Below are positions 9,328 to 18,739 of a DNA stretch of 52,650 nt, piece after piece. The number at the start of each line of letters is the position of its first letter. Within the stretch, counting starts at the first letter, position 1. The translations under genes and the position numbers were made by a program. Origin of the DNA: Lachnospiraceae bacterium (GTDB lineage: Bacteria > Bacillota > Clostridia > Lachnospirales > Lachnospiraceae); the NCBI GenBank assembly GCA_028692975.1, contig JAQUWF010000010.1:1-52650 (forward strand). Reading direction: 5' to 3'. The notes below the pieces were generated by a model. It did no database searches. It was given only the letters and a program-made list of their open reading frames with translations, and had not been told where the DNA came from.

Positions 9328-11559
9328 ATGCAGGATACAGTAGAAGGCTATATAGACCATGTAATATTTCGAAATGACGACAACGGTTACACGGTGTTGT
9401 CACTTATTGTGGACGGAGAAGAGCTGACATGTGTTGGCTTTTTTCAGTTTATTAATGAAGGTGAGACCATTGAGGCACATGGACACTATACGGATCATGC
9501 GTCTTATGGGCAGCAGTTTAAGATAGACAGTTTTGAGACGAAGGTGCCGGAGGATGCCATGGCTATGGAACGGTACCTTGGTTCTGGTGCCATAAAAGGT
9601 GTGGGGGCGGCCCTGGCTGCACGCATCGTACGGCATTTCGGGGAAGATACGCTGCGCATCATGCAGGAGGAGCCGGAGCGTCTCTCTGAGGTGAAGGGCA
9701 TCAGTGTCCGTGGGGCCATGGAGATCGCAGACCAGATGGCCGAGAAGAATGATATGCGGAAAGCCATGATCTTCCTGCAGAAATATGGAATATCCCTGTC
9801 TTTGGGGGTAAAGATCTACAATCAGTATGGCCCGGGCATCTATCAGGTCTTTCAGGAGAATCCATACCGTATGGCGGAGGATATCCCCGGCGTGGGCTTT
9901 AAGATAGCCGACGAGATAGCGGGGCGTATCGGCATACATACAGATTCTGATTACCGGATCCGCAGCGGTCTGCTCTATGTGCTGACTGTGGCGGCCACAG
10001 AAGGGCATGTCTATCTGCCCCAGCAGGTGCTTCTGCGAAAAGCAGGTGACTTGCTGGGGATAGAGCCGGAATATATGGAAAAACATATGAACGATATGGC
10101 CATAGACCGGAAAATAACCATCAAAGAAATGGAAGATGAGTCAGGGAATCCTTACAAAATCATCTATGCAAATCAATACTACTATCTGGAATTAAATACG
10201 GCACGTATGCTCCGGGAACTGGACATTATCTGTGAAGAGAACGAACTGCTTATTGAAAAACGTTTGCAGACACTGGAGGCTGCCACGGAGATCTTGTTGG
10301 CGGATGAGCAGCGCAAAGCCGTGGGAGAGGCGGTAAAGCACGGCCTTATGGTACTGACCGGAGGACCGGGTACCGGCAAGACGACCACCATCAATGCGAT
10401 CATCCAGTATTTTGCCAGTGAGCATCTGGATATTTTGCTGGCGGCACCCACGGGACGTGCGGCAAAACGTATGACAGAGGCCACAGGCTATGAAGCATCC
10501 ACGATTCATCGGCTGCTGGAGATTAATGGTGCTTCCGACGAACTGGATGCCAGCGTGCATTTTGAGCGGAATGCGCAGAATCCTTTGGAGGCGGACGTGA
10601 TCATCATCGATGAGATGTCCATGGTGGATATCCACCTTATGCACGCTCTCTTATCAGCAATACCTGTGGGTACGAGGCTGATCCTGGTAGGGGATGTGAA
10701 TCAGCTGCCAAGCGTGGGACCAGGCAGCGTGCTGCGGGACATTATCGAATCGCAGTGCTTTACCGTAGTCAAATTGGAAAAAATCTTCCGTCAGGCGACC
10801 CAGAGTGATATCGTGGTCAATGCCCATAAGATCAATCGGGGTGAGGCGGTTATTTTGAATAACAAAAGCAGGGACTTCTTTTTCCTGAAACGAAGCGATG
10901 CCAATATGATCATCAGCAATACCATACAGCTGATCAGGGAAAAACTGCCCAAGTACGTACAGGCGGAGCCTTTTGATATCCAGGTGCTCACACCCATGCG
11001 CAAGGGGCTTCTGGGCGTGGAACGCCTGAACAAGATCCTGCAGGAGTATCTGAATCCGCCGGAAGCATCCAAAAAGGAAAAAACCCATGGGGAGGGCCTA
11101 TTCCGCCAGGGTGATAAGGTCATGCAGATCAAAAACGATTACCAGCTGGAATGGGAAGTACGGGGGAAATATGGTATCCCGGTGCAGACCGGTACAGGTA
11201 TTTTTAACGGTGATATGGGAATCATTCGGGAAATGAATGATTTTTCTGAGACTATGACCATAGAATTTGATGAGGGGCGTTATGTGGAGTATTCCTACAA
11301 GCAGCTGGATGAATTGGAACTGGCCTACGCCATCACGATACACAAGTCTCAGGGAAGTGAGTATCCTGCGGTGATCCTGCCGCTTTTGGGAGGACCGCGC
11401 ATGCTTATGAACCGGAATCTGCTCTACACGGCTGTGACCAGGGCATGTGCCTGCGTGACTATCGTGGGCAGCGAGGAGACTTTTCGGGAGATGATCGATA
11501 ACAAAACAGAACAGAGCCGTTATACGACCCTGGATCTGCGCATTCGCGAAATGATATGA
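9328..11559 (+). CDS. recD2: RecD2-type ATP-dependent DNA helicase
   Basis: SF1B 5'-3' helicase of the RecD2/YrrC family, found in organisms where RecD is not part of RecBCD. The N-terminal half has helix-hairpin-helix-like segments (AIKGVGAALAARI, VPGVGFKIADEIA-like). The helicase core has Walker A GGPGTGKTTT near residue 345, Walker B IIIDEMSMVD, VGDVNQLPSVGPG and motif VI YTAVTRA. About 743 aa from the ATG at 9328, which lies two bases after the mreB stop; the longer frame from 9280 would overlap mreB. Tight coupling suggests one transcript with mreB. Confidence 0.94.
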   Translation: MQDTVEGYIDHVIFRNDDNGYTVLSLIVDGEELTCVGFFQFINEGETIEAHGHYTDHASYGQQFKIDSFETKVPEDAMAMERYLGSGAIKGVGAALAARIVRHFGEDTLRIMQEEPERLSEVKGISVRGAMEIADQMAEKNDMRKAMIFLQKYGISLSLGVKIYNQYGPGIYQVFQENPYRMAEDIPGVGFKIADEIAGRIGIHTDSDYRIRSGLLYVLTVAATEGHVYLPQQVLLRKAGDLLGIEPEYMEKHMNDMAIDRKITIKEMEDESGNPYKIIYANQYYYLELNTARMLRELDIICEENELLIEKRLQTLEAATEILLADEQRKAVGEAVKHGLMVLTGGPGTGKTTTINAIIQYFASEHLDILLAAPTGRAAKRMTEATGYEASTIHRLLEINGASDELDASVHFERNAQNPLEADVIIIDEMSMVDIHLMHALLSAIPVGTRLILVGDVNQLPSVGPGSVLRDIIESQCFTVVKLEKIFRQATQSDIVVNAHKINRGEAVILNNKSRDFFFLKRSDANMIISNTIQLIREKLPKYVQAEPFDIQVLTPMRKGLLGVERLNKILQEYLNPPEASKKEKTHGEGLFRQGDKVMQIKNDYQLEWEVRGKYGIPVQTGTGIFNGDMGIIREMNDFSETMTIEFDEGRYVEYSYKQLDELELAYAITIHKSQGSEYPAVILPLLGGPRMLMNRNLLYTAVTRACACVTIVGSEETFREMIDNKTEQSRYTTLDLRIREMI

Positions 11560-11631
11560 TACCACGTAGTGCGGAATAATCCGTACATCATGATATAAAT
11601 ATACGGGAGCCATCGGGGAGAGAGGACTCGT

Positions 11632-12357
11632 GTGAAAAAAATAATAGAAAAAACCATGGATTTTCTATATCCGAGAAGATGTCCCGTTTGTCATGATATC
11701 GTCATGCCAAAGGGTGCTTTATTGTGTCCGGAATGTCTTGAGGCGCTGCCATTTGTGCAGGGCCCCATCTGCAGAAAATGCGGGAAAATACTGGAGGATG
11801 GAGAGCAGGAACTGTGCAGTGACTGCCGGGAAGCAGAGCATGTGTTTGATGCGGGCAGAGGTGTCTTTTCCTATGATGAAGTCATGAGAAAGACCATCGG
11901 GCAGTTCAAATACCATGGACGGAAGGAATATGCAAGACCATTAGGCATACTCACGGCCAGAGCCATGGAACAGCAGCTTAAGATCTGGAAACCCCAGGTG
12001 ATTATACCGATTCCTTTATATAAGAAAAAACTGCGTATGCGGGGATTTAATCAGACTGAGGAAATCGGAAAAGTGATCAGTGCATATACGCAGATACCCA
12101 TGGAGACCCGTGTGCTTCATCGTGTGCGGAATACGGCTGCCATGAAAGAGTTGAATCCAGAGGAACGCAGAGAAAATATGCTGCGTGCTTTTACATGTAC
12201 AGAAAAGGAAATACCCTGGGAGAAAATCCTGCTGCTGGACGATATCTATACGACGGGCAGTACCATGGACGCGGCAGCCATCGCCCTGCGTCAGAAAAAA
12301 CCAATGGAAATATACTGCTTATCAGTTTGCATTGGAAAGGGCTTTATGGTACAATAA
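11632..12357 (+). CDS. comF: ComF-family phosphoribosyltransferase-like protein
   Basis: ComF-like protein implicated in DNA uptake and recombination. Two zinc-binding pairs precede the main domain: Cys17/Cys20 and Cys32/Cys35, then Cys47/Cys50 and Cys62/Cys65. The C-terminal phosphoribosyltransferase loop is LLLDDIYTTGST. 241 aa is typical. It starts with GTG after a purine-rich GGGGAGAGAGGA. The 72-bp gap after recD2 has a small hairpin but no T-tract, so read-through from mreB-recD2 is possible. Confidence 0.9.
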   Translation: MKKIIEKTMDFLYPRRCPVCHDIVMPKGALLCPECLEALPFVQGPICRKCGKILEDGEQELCSDCREAEHVFDAGRGVFSYDEVMRKTIGQFKYHGRKEYARPLGILTARAMEQQLKIWKPQVIIPIPLYKKKLRMRGFNQTEEIGKVISAYTQIPMETRVLHRVRNTAAMKELNPEERRENMLRAFTCTEKEIPWEKILLLDDIYTTGSTMDAAAIALRQKKPMEIYCLSVCIGKGFMVQ

Positions 12358-12390
12358 TTTAGATATATTTGTCTTTTTTAAGGAGTAGTT

Positions 12391-12819
12391 ATGTTAAGTG
12401 AAGTAAGGATACGTCATATGACAAATTTGACCCGCTATGAAGAGGGCGTGGGGAAGAAAGATCTGCTGATAGCCAGGTACTACCGCAGTGATTATCTTGG
12501 AGAAGCACTGATCAGGAATTTTTTTCTGACCAGCATTGGTTATGTTCTCCTTTTGGGAATGCTTATGGGATACAATGCGCAATATCTGCTGGCCAATGCA
12601 TATAAGATCAATCTTGTGGCTTTTGGAGCAGAACTGCTGATCGGCTATGTTCTGTTATTGGGAATCTATACGGTCATTACATACTCCTATCATGCGGTCC
12701 GCTATGAGAAGGCAAAGAAAAAGGTACAGGAATATTATGAGGAATTAAGCGAGCTGGAGCGTATCTACAACAAAGAAGCGAAACGTACAGCGGGGAATGC
12801 TGCCGGCAGGAGGAATTAA
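12391..12819 (+). CDS. Uncharacterised two-helix membrane protein with coiled-coil tail
   Basis: 142 aa. A basic and acidic N-terminal 45 residues is followed by two hydrophobic segments (about residues 48-68 and 76-100). The C-terminus is charged and heptad-like (EKAKKKVQEYYEELSELERI), probably a cytoplasmic coiled coil, with a basic end. I do not recognise a named family. AAGGAG precedes the ATG. It ends one base before the next gene's start, and that gene's AGGAGG lies inside its last codons, so the two are translationally coupled and likely act together. Confidence 0.8.
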   Translation: MLSEVRIRHMTNLTRYEEGVGKKDLLIARYYRSDYLGEALIRNFFLTSIGYVLLLGMLMGYNAQYLLANAYKINLVAFGAELLIGYVLLLGIYTVITYSYHAVRYEKAKKKVQEYYEELSELERIYNKEAKRTAGNAAGRRN

Positions 12820-12820
12820 G

Positions 12821-13888
12821 ATGACGCTACTATTGGAATTTAAAGAAAAATTAAAGCGGATTTACGGAAAACATTCTGGTTATATTAATCCTATACTGAA
12901 GTTTATACTGGCTATGGTGGTTTTTACCAGCATCAATTCAGCCATTGGATTTCTCCCGTTCTTTACGAATATATTTGTAGTACTGGTGCTTGCGCTGATC
13001 TGTTGTATCATGCCCAATCAGATCCTGGTGGTTGTGGCAGGTATTATGATCATCGGCCATTCTTATGCGCTGGGGATCGAAGCCGCGGGTATAGCGATTG
13101 TTCTGATACTCCTCATGGAAATCCTGTGTCTGCGTTTTGTCAGCAAAGACTGTCTGGCAATGCTCTTTATGCCGCTGGCACTGCGTTTTGGGATAACGGC
13201 CCTGATTCCCATAGGATATGGACTGAAGAGGAATCCATCCTCTGTACTGACCATAGGCTGTGGTACGATCACGTATTATTTTATTGAAACATTGAAGGAA
13301 AAAGCGCCTGTTCTCCAGGGAAGCACTGCAGATGACATCACCAGCAGGCTGAAACTGATCATGGATGGCATATTCAAGAATCAGACTATGATGATCCAGC
13401 TGATGGCTGTGATTATTGTGGTTCTTGTGGTATATGGGCTTCGCAAACTGGATATTGATTTCGCATGGCATATTGCCATAGTGCTTGGATCTGTTGTATA
13501 TATTGCGGTAATGATGGCAGGCGGACTGGTGCTGGATGCTTCAATCTCACTGATTCCATTGATTGCAGGAACGATCGGATCCTGTATCCTGGCGTTTGTT
13601 TTCCAGTTCCTTGTTTTTAATGTGGATTACAGCCGGGCTGAGCGGTTAGAGTACGAGGATGATGAGTATTACTACTATGTAAAGGCGATACCGAAGATAT
13701 CGATTACTGCTGCACAGCGGGAGATCAAGACATTCAGTGATGAGCCCGACAGTATTTACGAAGAACCGACGGTGGAAGTCCGGCATGAAGAGATTCCGGA
13801 GGAATCGAATCTTGAGGAACCAAATCCTGTTTCGGTAGAAGATCTGGATCTGGAACGTAAATTAGAAGAGTCTTTGAAAAACCTATAA
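12821..13888 (+). CDS. Uncharacterised polytopic membrane protein upstream of cdaA
   Basis: About 355 aa with roughly eight or nine hydrophobic segments between residues 22 and 265. A strongly acidic cytoplasmic-type tail of about 90 residues follows, rich in Glu/Pro (for example YEEPTVEVRHEEIPEE). AGGAGG (12808-12813) is seven bases before ATG 12821, so the longer frame from 12797 is rejected. No catalytic motif was recognised. It lies 38 bp before cdaA in a tight run, which suggests an envelope or c-di-AMP-linked role; that is inference from position only. Confidence 0.8.
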   Translation: MTLLLEFKEKLKRIYGKHSGYINPILKFILAMVVFTSINSAIGFLPFFTNIFVVLVLALICCIMPNQILVVVAGIMIIGHSYALGIEAAGIAIVLILLMEILCLRFVSKDCLAMLFMPLALRFGITALIPIGYGLKRNPSSVLTIGCGTITYYFIETLKEKAPVLQGSTADDITSRLKLIMDGIFKNQTMMIQLMAVIIVVLVVYGLRKLDIDFAWHIAIVLGSVVYIAVMMAGGLVLDASISLIPLIAGTIGSCILAFVFQFLVFNVDYSRAERLEYEDDEYYYYVKAIPKISITAAQREIKTFSDEPDSIYEEPTVEVRHEEIPEESNLEEPNPVSVEDLDLERKLEESLKNL

Positions 13889-13926
13889 CAGTCAGGGCAA
13901 CAAAATGCAGGAAAGGAAGTGAGTGC

Positions 13927-14820
13927 GTGGAAGTGATTATACAGCAATTAAAATCTTATACATCAGGATTTTATCTGCCTAAGATTCAAGCCATTGACAT
14001 CATTGAAATATTGATTATTTCTGTACTGCTGTACTATTGTATCGTCTGGATCAAAAGTACCCGTGCTTACACACTTCTGAAAGGTATTTTATTCGTTGGC
14101 ATATTCATTCTGCTGGCGGATCTGTTCCAGATGAGTACCGTTTTGTGGATCGTAAAGAATCTGGCTGCGGTGGCTGCGACGGCAGTGGTTATTATCTTCC
14201 AGCCAGAACTTCGAAAGGCATTGGAGCAGTTGGGACAGAAAAATCTTATATCCCGCATGATGCCCTTTGAAGCAGGTAAGGATGAAGGTGAATTTTTTAC
14301 AGATAAGACGATTACGGAACTGGTGCGGGCTACCTTTGATATGAGTGAGGTAAAGACCGGCGCACTTATGGTAATCGAGCAGAATATTTTGTTGAGTGAG
14401 TATGAAAATACGGGCATTACCCTGGATTCGATCCTGACCAGCCAGCTGCTGGTGAATATATTTGAGCATAATACGCCTCTTCATGACGGTGCCATTATCG
14501 TAAGAGGCGATCGTATCGTATCGGCCACCTGTTATCTGCCTCTTTCTGACAGCCTTTCTGTCAGCAAGGAACTGGGGACCAGACACAGGGCGGGACTTGG
14601 TATCAGCGAGGTGAGTGATTCCTTTACAATCATCGTATCGGAGGAGACCGGACGGGTGTCATATGCCCAGGGCGGCAAACTGACCACCGGTGTTACGCCA
14701 AGTGAATTGAGAGAACAACTGCATAGGATCCAGAAGAAGTCCAACTGGACGGATGGCAAGACGAAGAAATTCAGAATCTGGAAAGGACGGGATAAGCATG
14801 AAGAAACGGCTAATGAATAA
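13927..14820 (+). CDS. cdaA: Diadenylate cyclase CdaA (c-di-AMP synthase)
   Basis: Makes c-di-AMP from two ATP, controlling osmolyte transport and wall homeostasis. Three N-terminal transmembrane segments (about residues 25-45, 50-67, 74-92) anchor a DisA_N/DAC domain with the catalytic motifs DGA (187-189) and RHR (219-221). 297 aa is slightly longer than Bacillus CdaA because of a basic C-terminal tail. It starts with GTG after GGAAAGGAAG. The end overlaps the start of cdaR by 23 nt, the conserved cdaA-cdaR coupling. Confidence 0.96.
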   Translation: MEVIIQQLKSYTSGFYLPKIQAIDIIEILIISVLLYYCIVWIKSTRAYTLLKGILFVGIFILLADLFQMSTVLWIVKNLAAVAATAVVIIFQPELRKALEQLGQKNLISRMMPFEAGKDEGEFFTDKTITELVRATFDMSEVKTGALMVIEQNILLSEYENTGITLDSILTSQLLVNIFEHNTPLHDGAIIVRGDRIVSATCYLPLSDSLSVSKELGTRHRAGLGISEVSDSFTIIVSEETGRVSYAQGGKLTTGVTPSELREQLHRIQKKSNWTDGKTKKFRIWKGRDKHEETANE

Positions 14821-16090
14821 TCTCGAACTGAAACTGGCATCGCTTGGACTTGCGATCGTCGTGTGGCTGCTGGTAGTTTACCTGAATGATCCCATTGTAT
14901 CCAGAACCTTTGACAATATACCGGTGGAGGTCACCAACGGTACGTATGTGGAGAGTATGAACAAGACGTATCAGCTGGAGGAAGGGCATGACGTGGTAAA
15001 TGTTACGGTCAAGGGCAATCGATCCGTGGTGGATCCGCTGACAGCAGACCGGATTACTGCGGTTGCAGATATGACGCAGATTGTGGATATCAAGTCGGAT
15101 CCTATCATGGTGCCGGTCCAGGCCAGCTGCATAGGTATTGCTTCGAATAATGTAACAACCAATCCGGGAAATATAGAGATTACTTTGGAGGAGATGGAAT
15201 CCAAAGATTTTGTAATAACACCAACGCCGGGGGATACAAAGCCGGCCAGAGGCTATGAAGTTGGTACCACACCGCAGGTCACACCGGAAAAGATGACAAT
15301 TACAGGTCCTGTATCCATCATTAATAAAATAGGGCGTGTGGCTGCCCCTATTGATGTGACAGGCATCAGTAAAGATCAGGACATGCAGAGCACCATAGAA
15401 ATCTATGATAAAAACGATGAAAAACTTACGGACAACCAGATGAGTTATTTGAAATTTGGTACGGATAAGATCGTCGATGTTCATGTGACCTTGTATAAGG
15501 TGCTGACGGAGGTACCTGTCACGCTGGAGTATACCGGCAGGGTGCGAAAAGGGTATCAGGTGGCGAGCATCACCATGACGCCGAACACCATATCGCTGGT
15601 AGGCAGCGACGCGGCCCTTGAACAGTTCCAGAAGGATGGCGGTGTGCTCACCATACCAAGTGATGCCATAGATGCTTCGGGAGAGAGCAGCGATTTTGAG
15701 ACATCTGTGGATATTGCCCAGTACCTTCCGGAAAATCTGCGGCTGGCGGCAGATGCCAATTCTACGGTATTGGTTATGACCAGTATTCTGCCTCTGGATT
15801 CTAAAGCGTTTGATGTGCCGACCGCGGCTATTACCCAGACGAGTCTTTCGGCGGATAGGGGCGTTGTGTTTACCACAAACAAGATACAGGTCAGGGTAAA
15901 GGGAACGGAGAAGATTCTGGAATCTATGACCAGCGATGACATTAAAGCGAGCATTAACTTAAGCAATGTAGAGGTGGGGACCTATGATATGCCCGTAACG
16001 ATTACTCTTCCGGAGGGCTGCGAGCTGGTGGAGGATGTCACAGTTAACATACAGGTAGTTGATAAGACCCTAATTACTTCAAACGGATAG
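14798..16090 (+). CDS. cdaR: CdaR (YbbR-domain regulator of CdaA)
   Basis: Membrane-anchored extracytoplasmic regulator of CdaA. An N-terminal transmembrane helix (about residues 9-28, ASLGLAIVVWLLVVYL) is followed by several beta-rich YbbR repeats, recognisable from recurring patterns such as VEVTNGTYVE, PVTLEYTGRVRKGY and KIQVRVKGTEKIL. About 430 aa. The frame is open from 14753, but AAAGGA lies ten bases before ATG 14798, and starting there places the signal anchor normally. glmM, which often completes a cdaA-cdaR-glmM operon, does not follow. Confidence 0.92.
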   Translation: MKKRLMNNLELKLASLGLAIVVWLLVVYLNDPIVSRTFDNIPVEVTNGTYVESMNKTYQLEEGHDVVNVTVKGNRSVVDPLTADRITAVADMTQIVDIKSDPIMVPVQASCIGIASNNVTTNPGNIEITLEEMESKDFVITPTPGDTKPARGYEVGTTPQVTPEKMTITGPVSIINKIGRVAAPIDVTGISKDQDMQSTIEIYDKNDEKLTDNQMSYLKFGTDKIVDVHVTLYKVLTEVPVTLEYTGRVRKGYQVASITMTPNTISLVGSDAALEQFQKDGGVLTIPSDAIDASGESSDFETSVDIAQYLPENLRLAADANSTVLVMTSILPLDSKAFDVPTAAITQTSLSADRGVVFTTNKIQVRVKGTEKILESMTSDDIKASINLSNVEVGTYDMPVTITLPEGCELVEDVTVNIQVVDKTLITSNG

Positions 16091-16101
16091 GAGATAGAAA
16101 T

Positions 16102-16365
16102 ATGGTAAGCAAAAAAGTTACGATTAAGAACATTACAGGACTGCATCTGAAACCGGCGGCATTTTTCTGTAAGGAGGCCATGAAATTCAAATCACTCATT
16201 ACTTTTACTTTCGGAAATACGACAGCCAATGCCAAGAGTGTACTCAGTGTACTGGGTGCCTGCGTGAAATGCGGCGATGAGATCGAAGTCGTATGTGATG
16301 GAGCCGATGAGGGGGAAGCGCTGGAAGCAATCATTGCTGCAGTAGAGAGTGGTTTAGGAGAATAA
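16102..16365 (+). CDS. HPr-family phosphocarrier, divergent
   Basis: 87 aa, the usual HPr size. His15, the residue phosphorylated by PTS enzyme I, is present in GLHLKPA. Ser46, the HPr-kinase site, is present in NAKSVLSVL. The normally conserved Arg17 is replaced by Lys, and there are unusual Cys residues at 23, 54 and 57 or nearby. It therefore keeps both phosphorylation sites, unlike Crh, which lacks His15. AGGAGAT overlaps the cdaR stop, so it belongs to the cdaA-cdaR transcript. It may be a second, regulatory HPr rather than the main PTS carrier; that part is inference. Confidence 0.85.
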   Translation: MVSKKVTIKNITGLHLKPAAFFCKEAMKFKSLITFTFGNTTANAKSVLSVLGACVKCGDEIEVVCDGADEGEALEAIIAAVESGLGE

Positions 16366-16367
16366 AA

Positions 16368-17774
16368 ATGATACACAAAGGAAAAAAATACAGGAAGCAG
16401 ATTTTTTGTGCTGCACTGATCGGCCTTCTGTTCACACAGAATGTATGGGCGGAAGCGGAAACACCGACTCCGGATACCACTGCGGAAGCGACACCTACGC
16501 CGGAGCCGACACCTACGCCGACTCCCATAACGACCAATGACATTGAGGGGTGGCCCCAGATGGAGCAGACCAATGGGGATTCCTCCTGTCTGATGGATGC
16601 GGATACGGGGACGGTCCTGGTCAACAAGGGAATGGATGAGCAGCGTTATCCGGCCAGTATCACGAAGGTTATGACCTGTCTGCTCGCACTGGAAAATTCC
16701 AGTCCGACCGATCAGATTACATTTACACAGACCGGTGTAAATGAAGCATATTCCGGAAGTTCTAATCTGTATACGCAGGTGGGTGAGATCTTTACTATGG
16801 AACAGTGCCTATATGGTCTGATGCTTAAATCAGCCAATGACTTTGCCAGCCAGATTGCAGAACAGGTGGCAGGTTCGGTGGAAAACTTCGTGCAGATGAT
16901 GAATGACCGGGCGGCAGCGCTTGGCTGTACCAATACGCATTTTAACAATGCACATGGACTGCCCGATGAGAATCATTATACTACGGCTCATGATATGGCA
17001 TTGATCCTGCGTGAAGCAGTAAAAAATCCTGAATTCGTCAAGATTGCCGGGACAACCAGTTATACCATCCCGGCGACCAATCTGACAGAGGGTGCGCGGA
17101 CTTTTGACAATCACAATGCCATGCTGTTTTCCACCAGTCCGTATTACTATGAGAATTGTATTGCGGGCAAGACCGGCTTTACGGATTCAGCATTGAATAC
17201 TTTTATGGCGGCGGGACAGAAGGACGGGAGAACGCTGGTGGCTGTTTCCATGCATTATAATGGTGCGCCGGAAGTTATTACAGACTGCAAGAATCTTCTG
17301 GAATACGGCTTTAATAATTTCCAGGTGGTGCAGATGAGCGAGCCGGACATCACATACCGCAACGGATCCGTTACCATACCTTCCAATGCAACGGCGGCAG
17401 ATGTGGTTACAACCAGAACAGGCACAGAGCAGACGGAAGCAGGGGAAATGGTTGACCAGACCTATTCCTTCCATGATTATACCCTGTGCAGCGGTGCTAT
17501 AACAAAAGAAGGCGCAGATGCTCTGGATGCAGCAGAGGCGGGCGCACAGCAGCCGACACCAGAGCCGACCGTACAGGTGAAGGATGAGACGCAGGCGGAT
17601 ATCGCAACTGCTCCGGAAAAAGAGGAGACGGTACCGTTTCCGCAGCGACTTTTGACAAAGACATATCTGATCATAGAAGGCCTGATACTGCTTGTACTGG
17701 TGGGGATTATCCTGGTTATTGTGTCTGCTGTGAAGAAAAGCAAAGCTAAAAAGAGAAAAAGGAAAAGAAGATGA
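16368..17774 (+). CDS. dacF: D-alanyl-D-alanine carboxypeptidase (low-molecular-weight PBP, DacF-like)
   Basis: Serine peptidase family S11 enzyme that trims the terminal D-Ala from peptidoglycan stem peptides. A signal peptide (about residues 1-28) is followed by a Thr/Pro repeat linker (31-55). Active-site motifs are S97-I-T-K100, S155-A-N157 and K268-T-G270. A second Thr/Pro-rich stretch precedes a C-terminal transmembrane helix (about 428-450) and a very basic tail, giving membrane anchorage. 468 aa. AGGAG lies in the end of the HPr gene, and the next gene overlaps its stop by ATGA. Confidence 0.94.
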   Translation: MIHKGKKYRKQIFCAALIGLLFTQNVWAEAETPTPDTTAEATPTPEPTPTPTPITTNDIEGWPQMEQTNGDSSCLMDADTGTVLVNKGMDEQRYPASITKVMTCLLALENSSPTDQITFTQTGVNEAYSGSSNLYTQVGEIFTMEQCLYGLMLKSANDFASQIAEQVAGSVENFVQMMNDRAAALGCTNTHFNNAHGLPDENHYTTAHDMALILREAVKNPEFVKIAGTTSYTIPATNLTEGARTFDNHNAMLFSTSPYYYENCIAGKTGFTDSALNTFMAAGQKDGRTLVAVSMHYNGAPEVITDCKNLLEYGFNNFQVVQMSEPDITYRNGSVTIPSNATAADVVTTRTGTEQTEAGEMVDQTYSFHDYTLCSGAITKEGADALDAAEAGAQQPTPEPTVQVKDETQADIATAPEKEETVPFPQRLLTKTYLIIEGLILLVLVGIILVIVSAVKKSKAKKRKRKRR

Positions 17775-18739
17775 TCACTTTTTCAGAAACACCATTATAT
17801 GAAATAGAAAACAGGAAAGGGGACGGCAATCATCTCTTTGTGAAAAGAGATGACCTGCTCCCCTTTTCTTTAGGCGGGAACAAAGTCCGCATTGCGCAGG
17901 AATTTCTGGCGGATATGAAAGCAAAAAGGAAGACGGCCATGATCATATATGGGGATAGCCGTTCCAACCTGTGCAGGGTACTGGCAAATCTGTGCCACAG
18001 GGAAGATATACCATGTTATATGATCTGCACCAGTGTGCACAGCGACGGTGGAGAGACGAACAACAGTCGTATTATGGAATGGCTGCATACGACCATTGTA
18101 CCATGTGAGAAGAATGCAATCGCACCAGCCGTGGATGAGACCATGGAACTGCTGAAAGCAAGGGGCTATGATCCTTATTATATTTATGGGAATCGTTACG
18201 GAACAGGGAATGAGGGCGTTGCGGCCAGGGCTTATGCAAAGGCTTACGGGGAAATCTGCTCCTATGAACAGGAGCGGGGGATAGATTTTGATTATATTTT
18301 CTGTCCTTCCGGCACCGGGGCCACCCACAGCGGCCTTGTATGCGGCAGCCTGCAGGTTGAGGACAAAAGAAAGATCGTCGGTATATCTGTAGCCCGGGAC
18401 GCAAAGAGAGGCGCAGAGATATTAAAACAGGGCATAGAGAGTTATTTTACCCTGGAAGGAAAAGCGTGTCCGGAACATTTCGAAGATGCAGTATGTTTTA
18501 CAGACAAGTATGTGCTGGAAGGGTACGGCTGTGCCAATACGGCCATTTATGAGACTATCCGGCGGGAATATGAGTACAACGGACTGCCGCTGGACCCCAC
18601 CTATACAGGGAAGGCATTCTGGGGTATGCAGGAATATCTGCAGGAACATGAGATCAGAGACAAGAATATCCTGTTTTTACATACAGGTGGCATTCCACTG
18701 TTTTTTGATTTCTTACAAGGGGGAAAAGAGACATGTTAG
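17771..18739 (+). CDS. PLP-dependent enzyme, ACC deaminase/D-cysteine desulfhydrase-like
   Basis: Fold-type II PLP enzyme. VKRDDLLPFSLGGNK resembles D-cysteine desulfhydrase and ACC deaminase, with Lys38 as the likely Schiff-base residue. The phosphate-binding loop is SGTGATHSG. 322 aa is normal for the family. The start overlaps the dacF stop (ATGA), and its own end overlaps the next glycosyltransferase start, so it is firmly in the operon. The substrate cannot be read from sequence. Placement between a PBP and a glycan GT suggests amino-acid metabolism linked to the envelope, but this is inference. Confidence 0.8.
   Translation: MITFSETPLYEIENRKGDGNHLFVKRDDLLPFSLGGNKVRIAQEFLADMKAKRKTAMIIYGDSRSNLCRVLANLCHREDIPCYMICTSVHSDGGETNNSRIMEWLHTTIVPCEKNAIAPAVDETMELLKARGYDPYYIYGNRYGTGNEGVAARAYAKAYGEICSYEQERGIDFDYIFCPSGTGATHSGLVCGSLQVEDKRKIVGISVARDAKRGAEILKQGIESYFTLEGKACPEHFEDAVCFTDKYVLEGYGCANTAIYETIRREYEYNGLPLDPTYTGKAFWGMQEYLQEHEIRDKNILFLHTGGIPLFFDFLQGGKETC

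Noticed and set aside
11556-11591. Hairpin between recD2 and comF as a terminator
   Set aside because: GTGCGGA/TCCGTAC forms a short stem (with one G-U pair) but no T-run follows; too weak to call.
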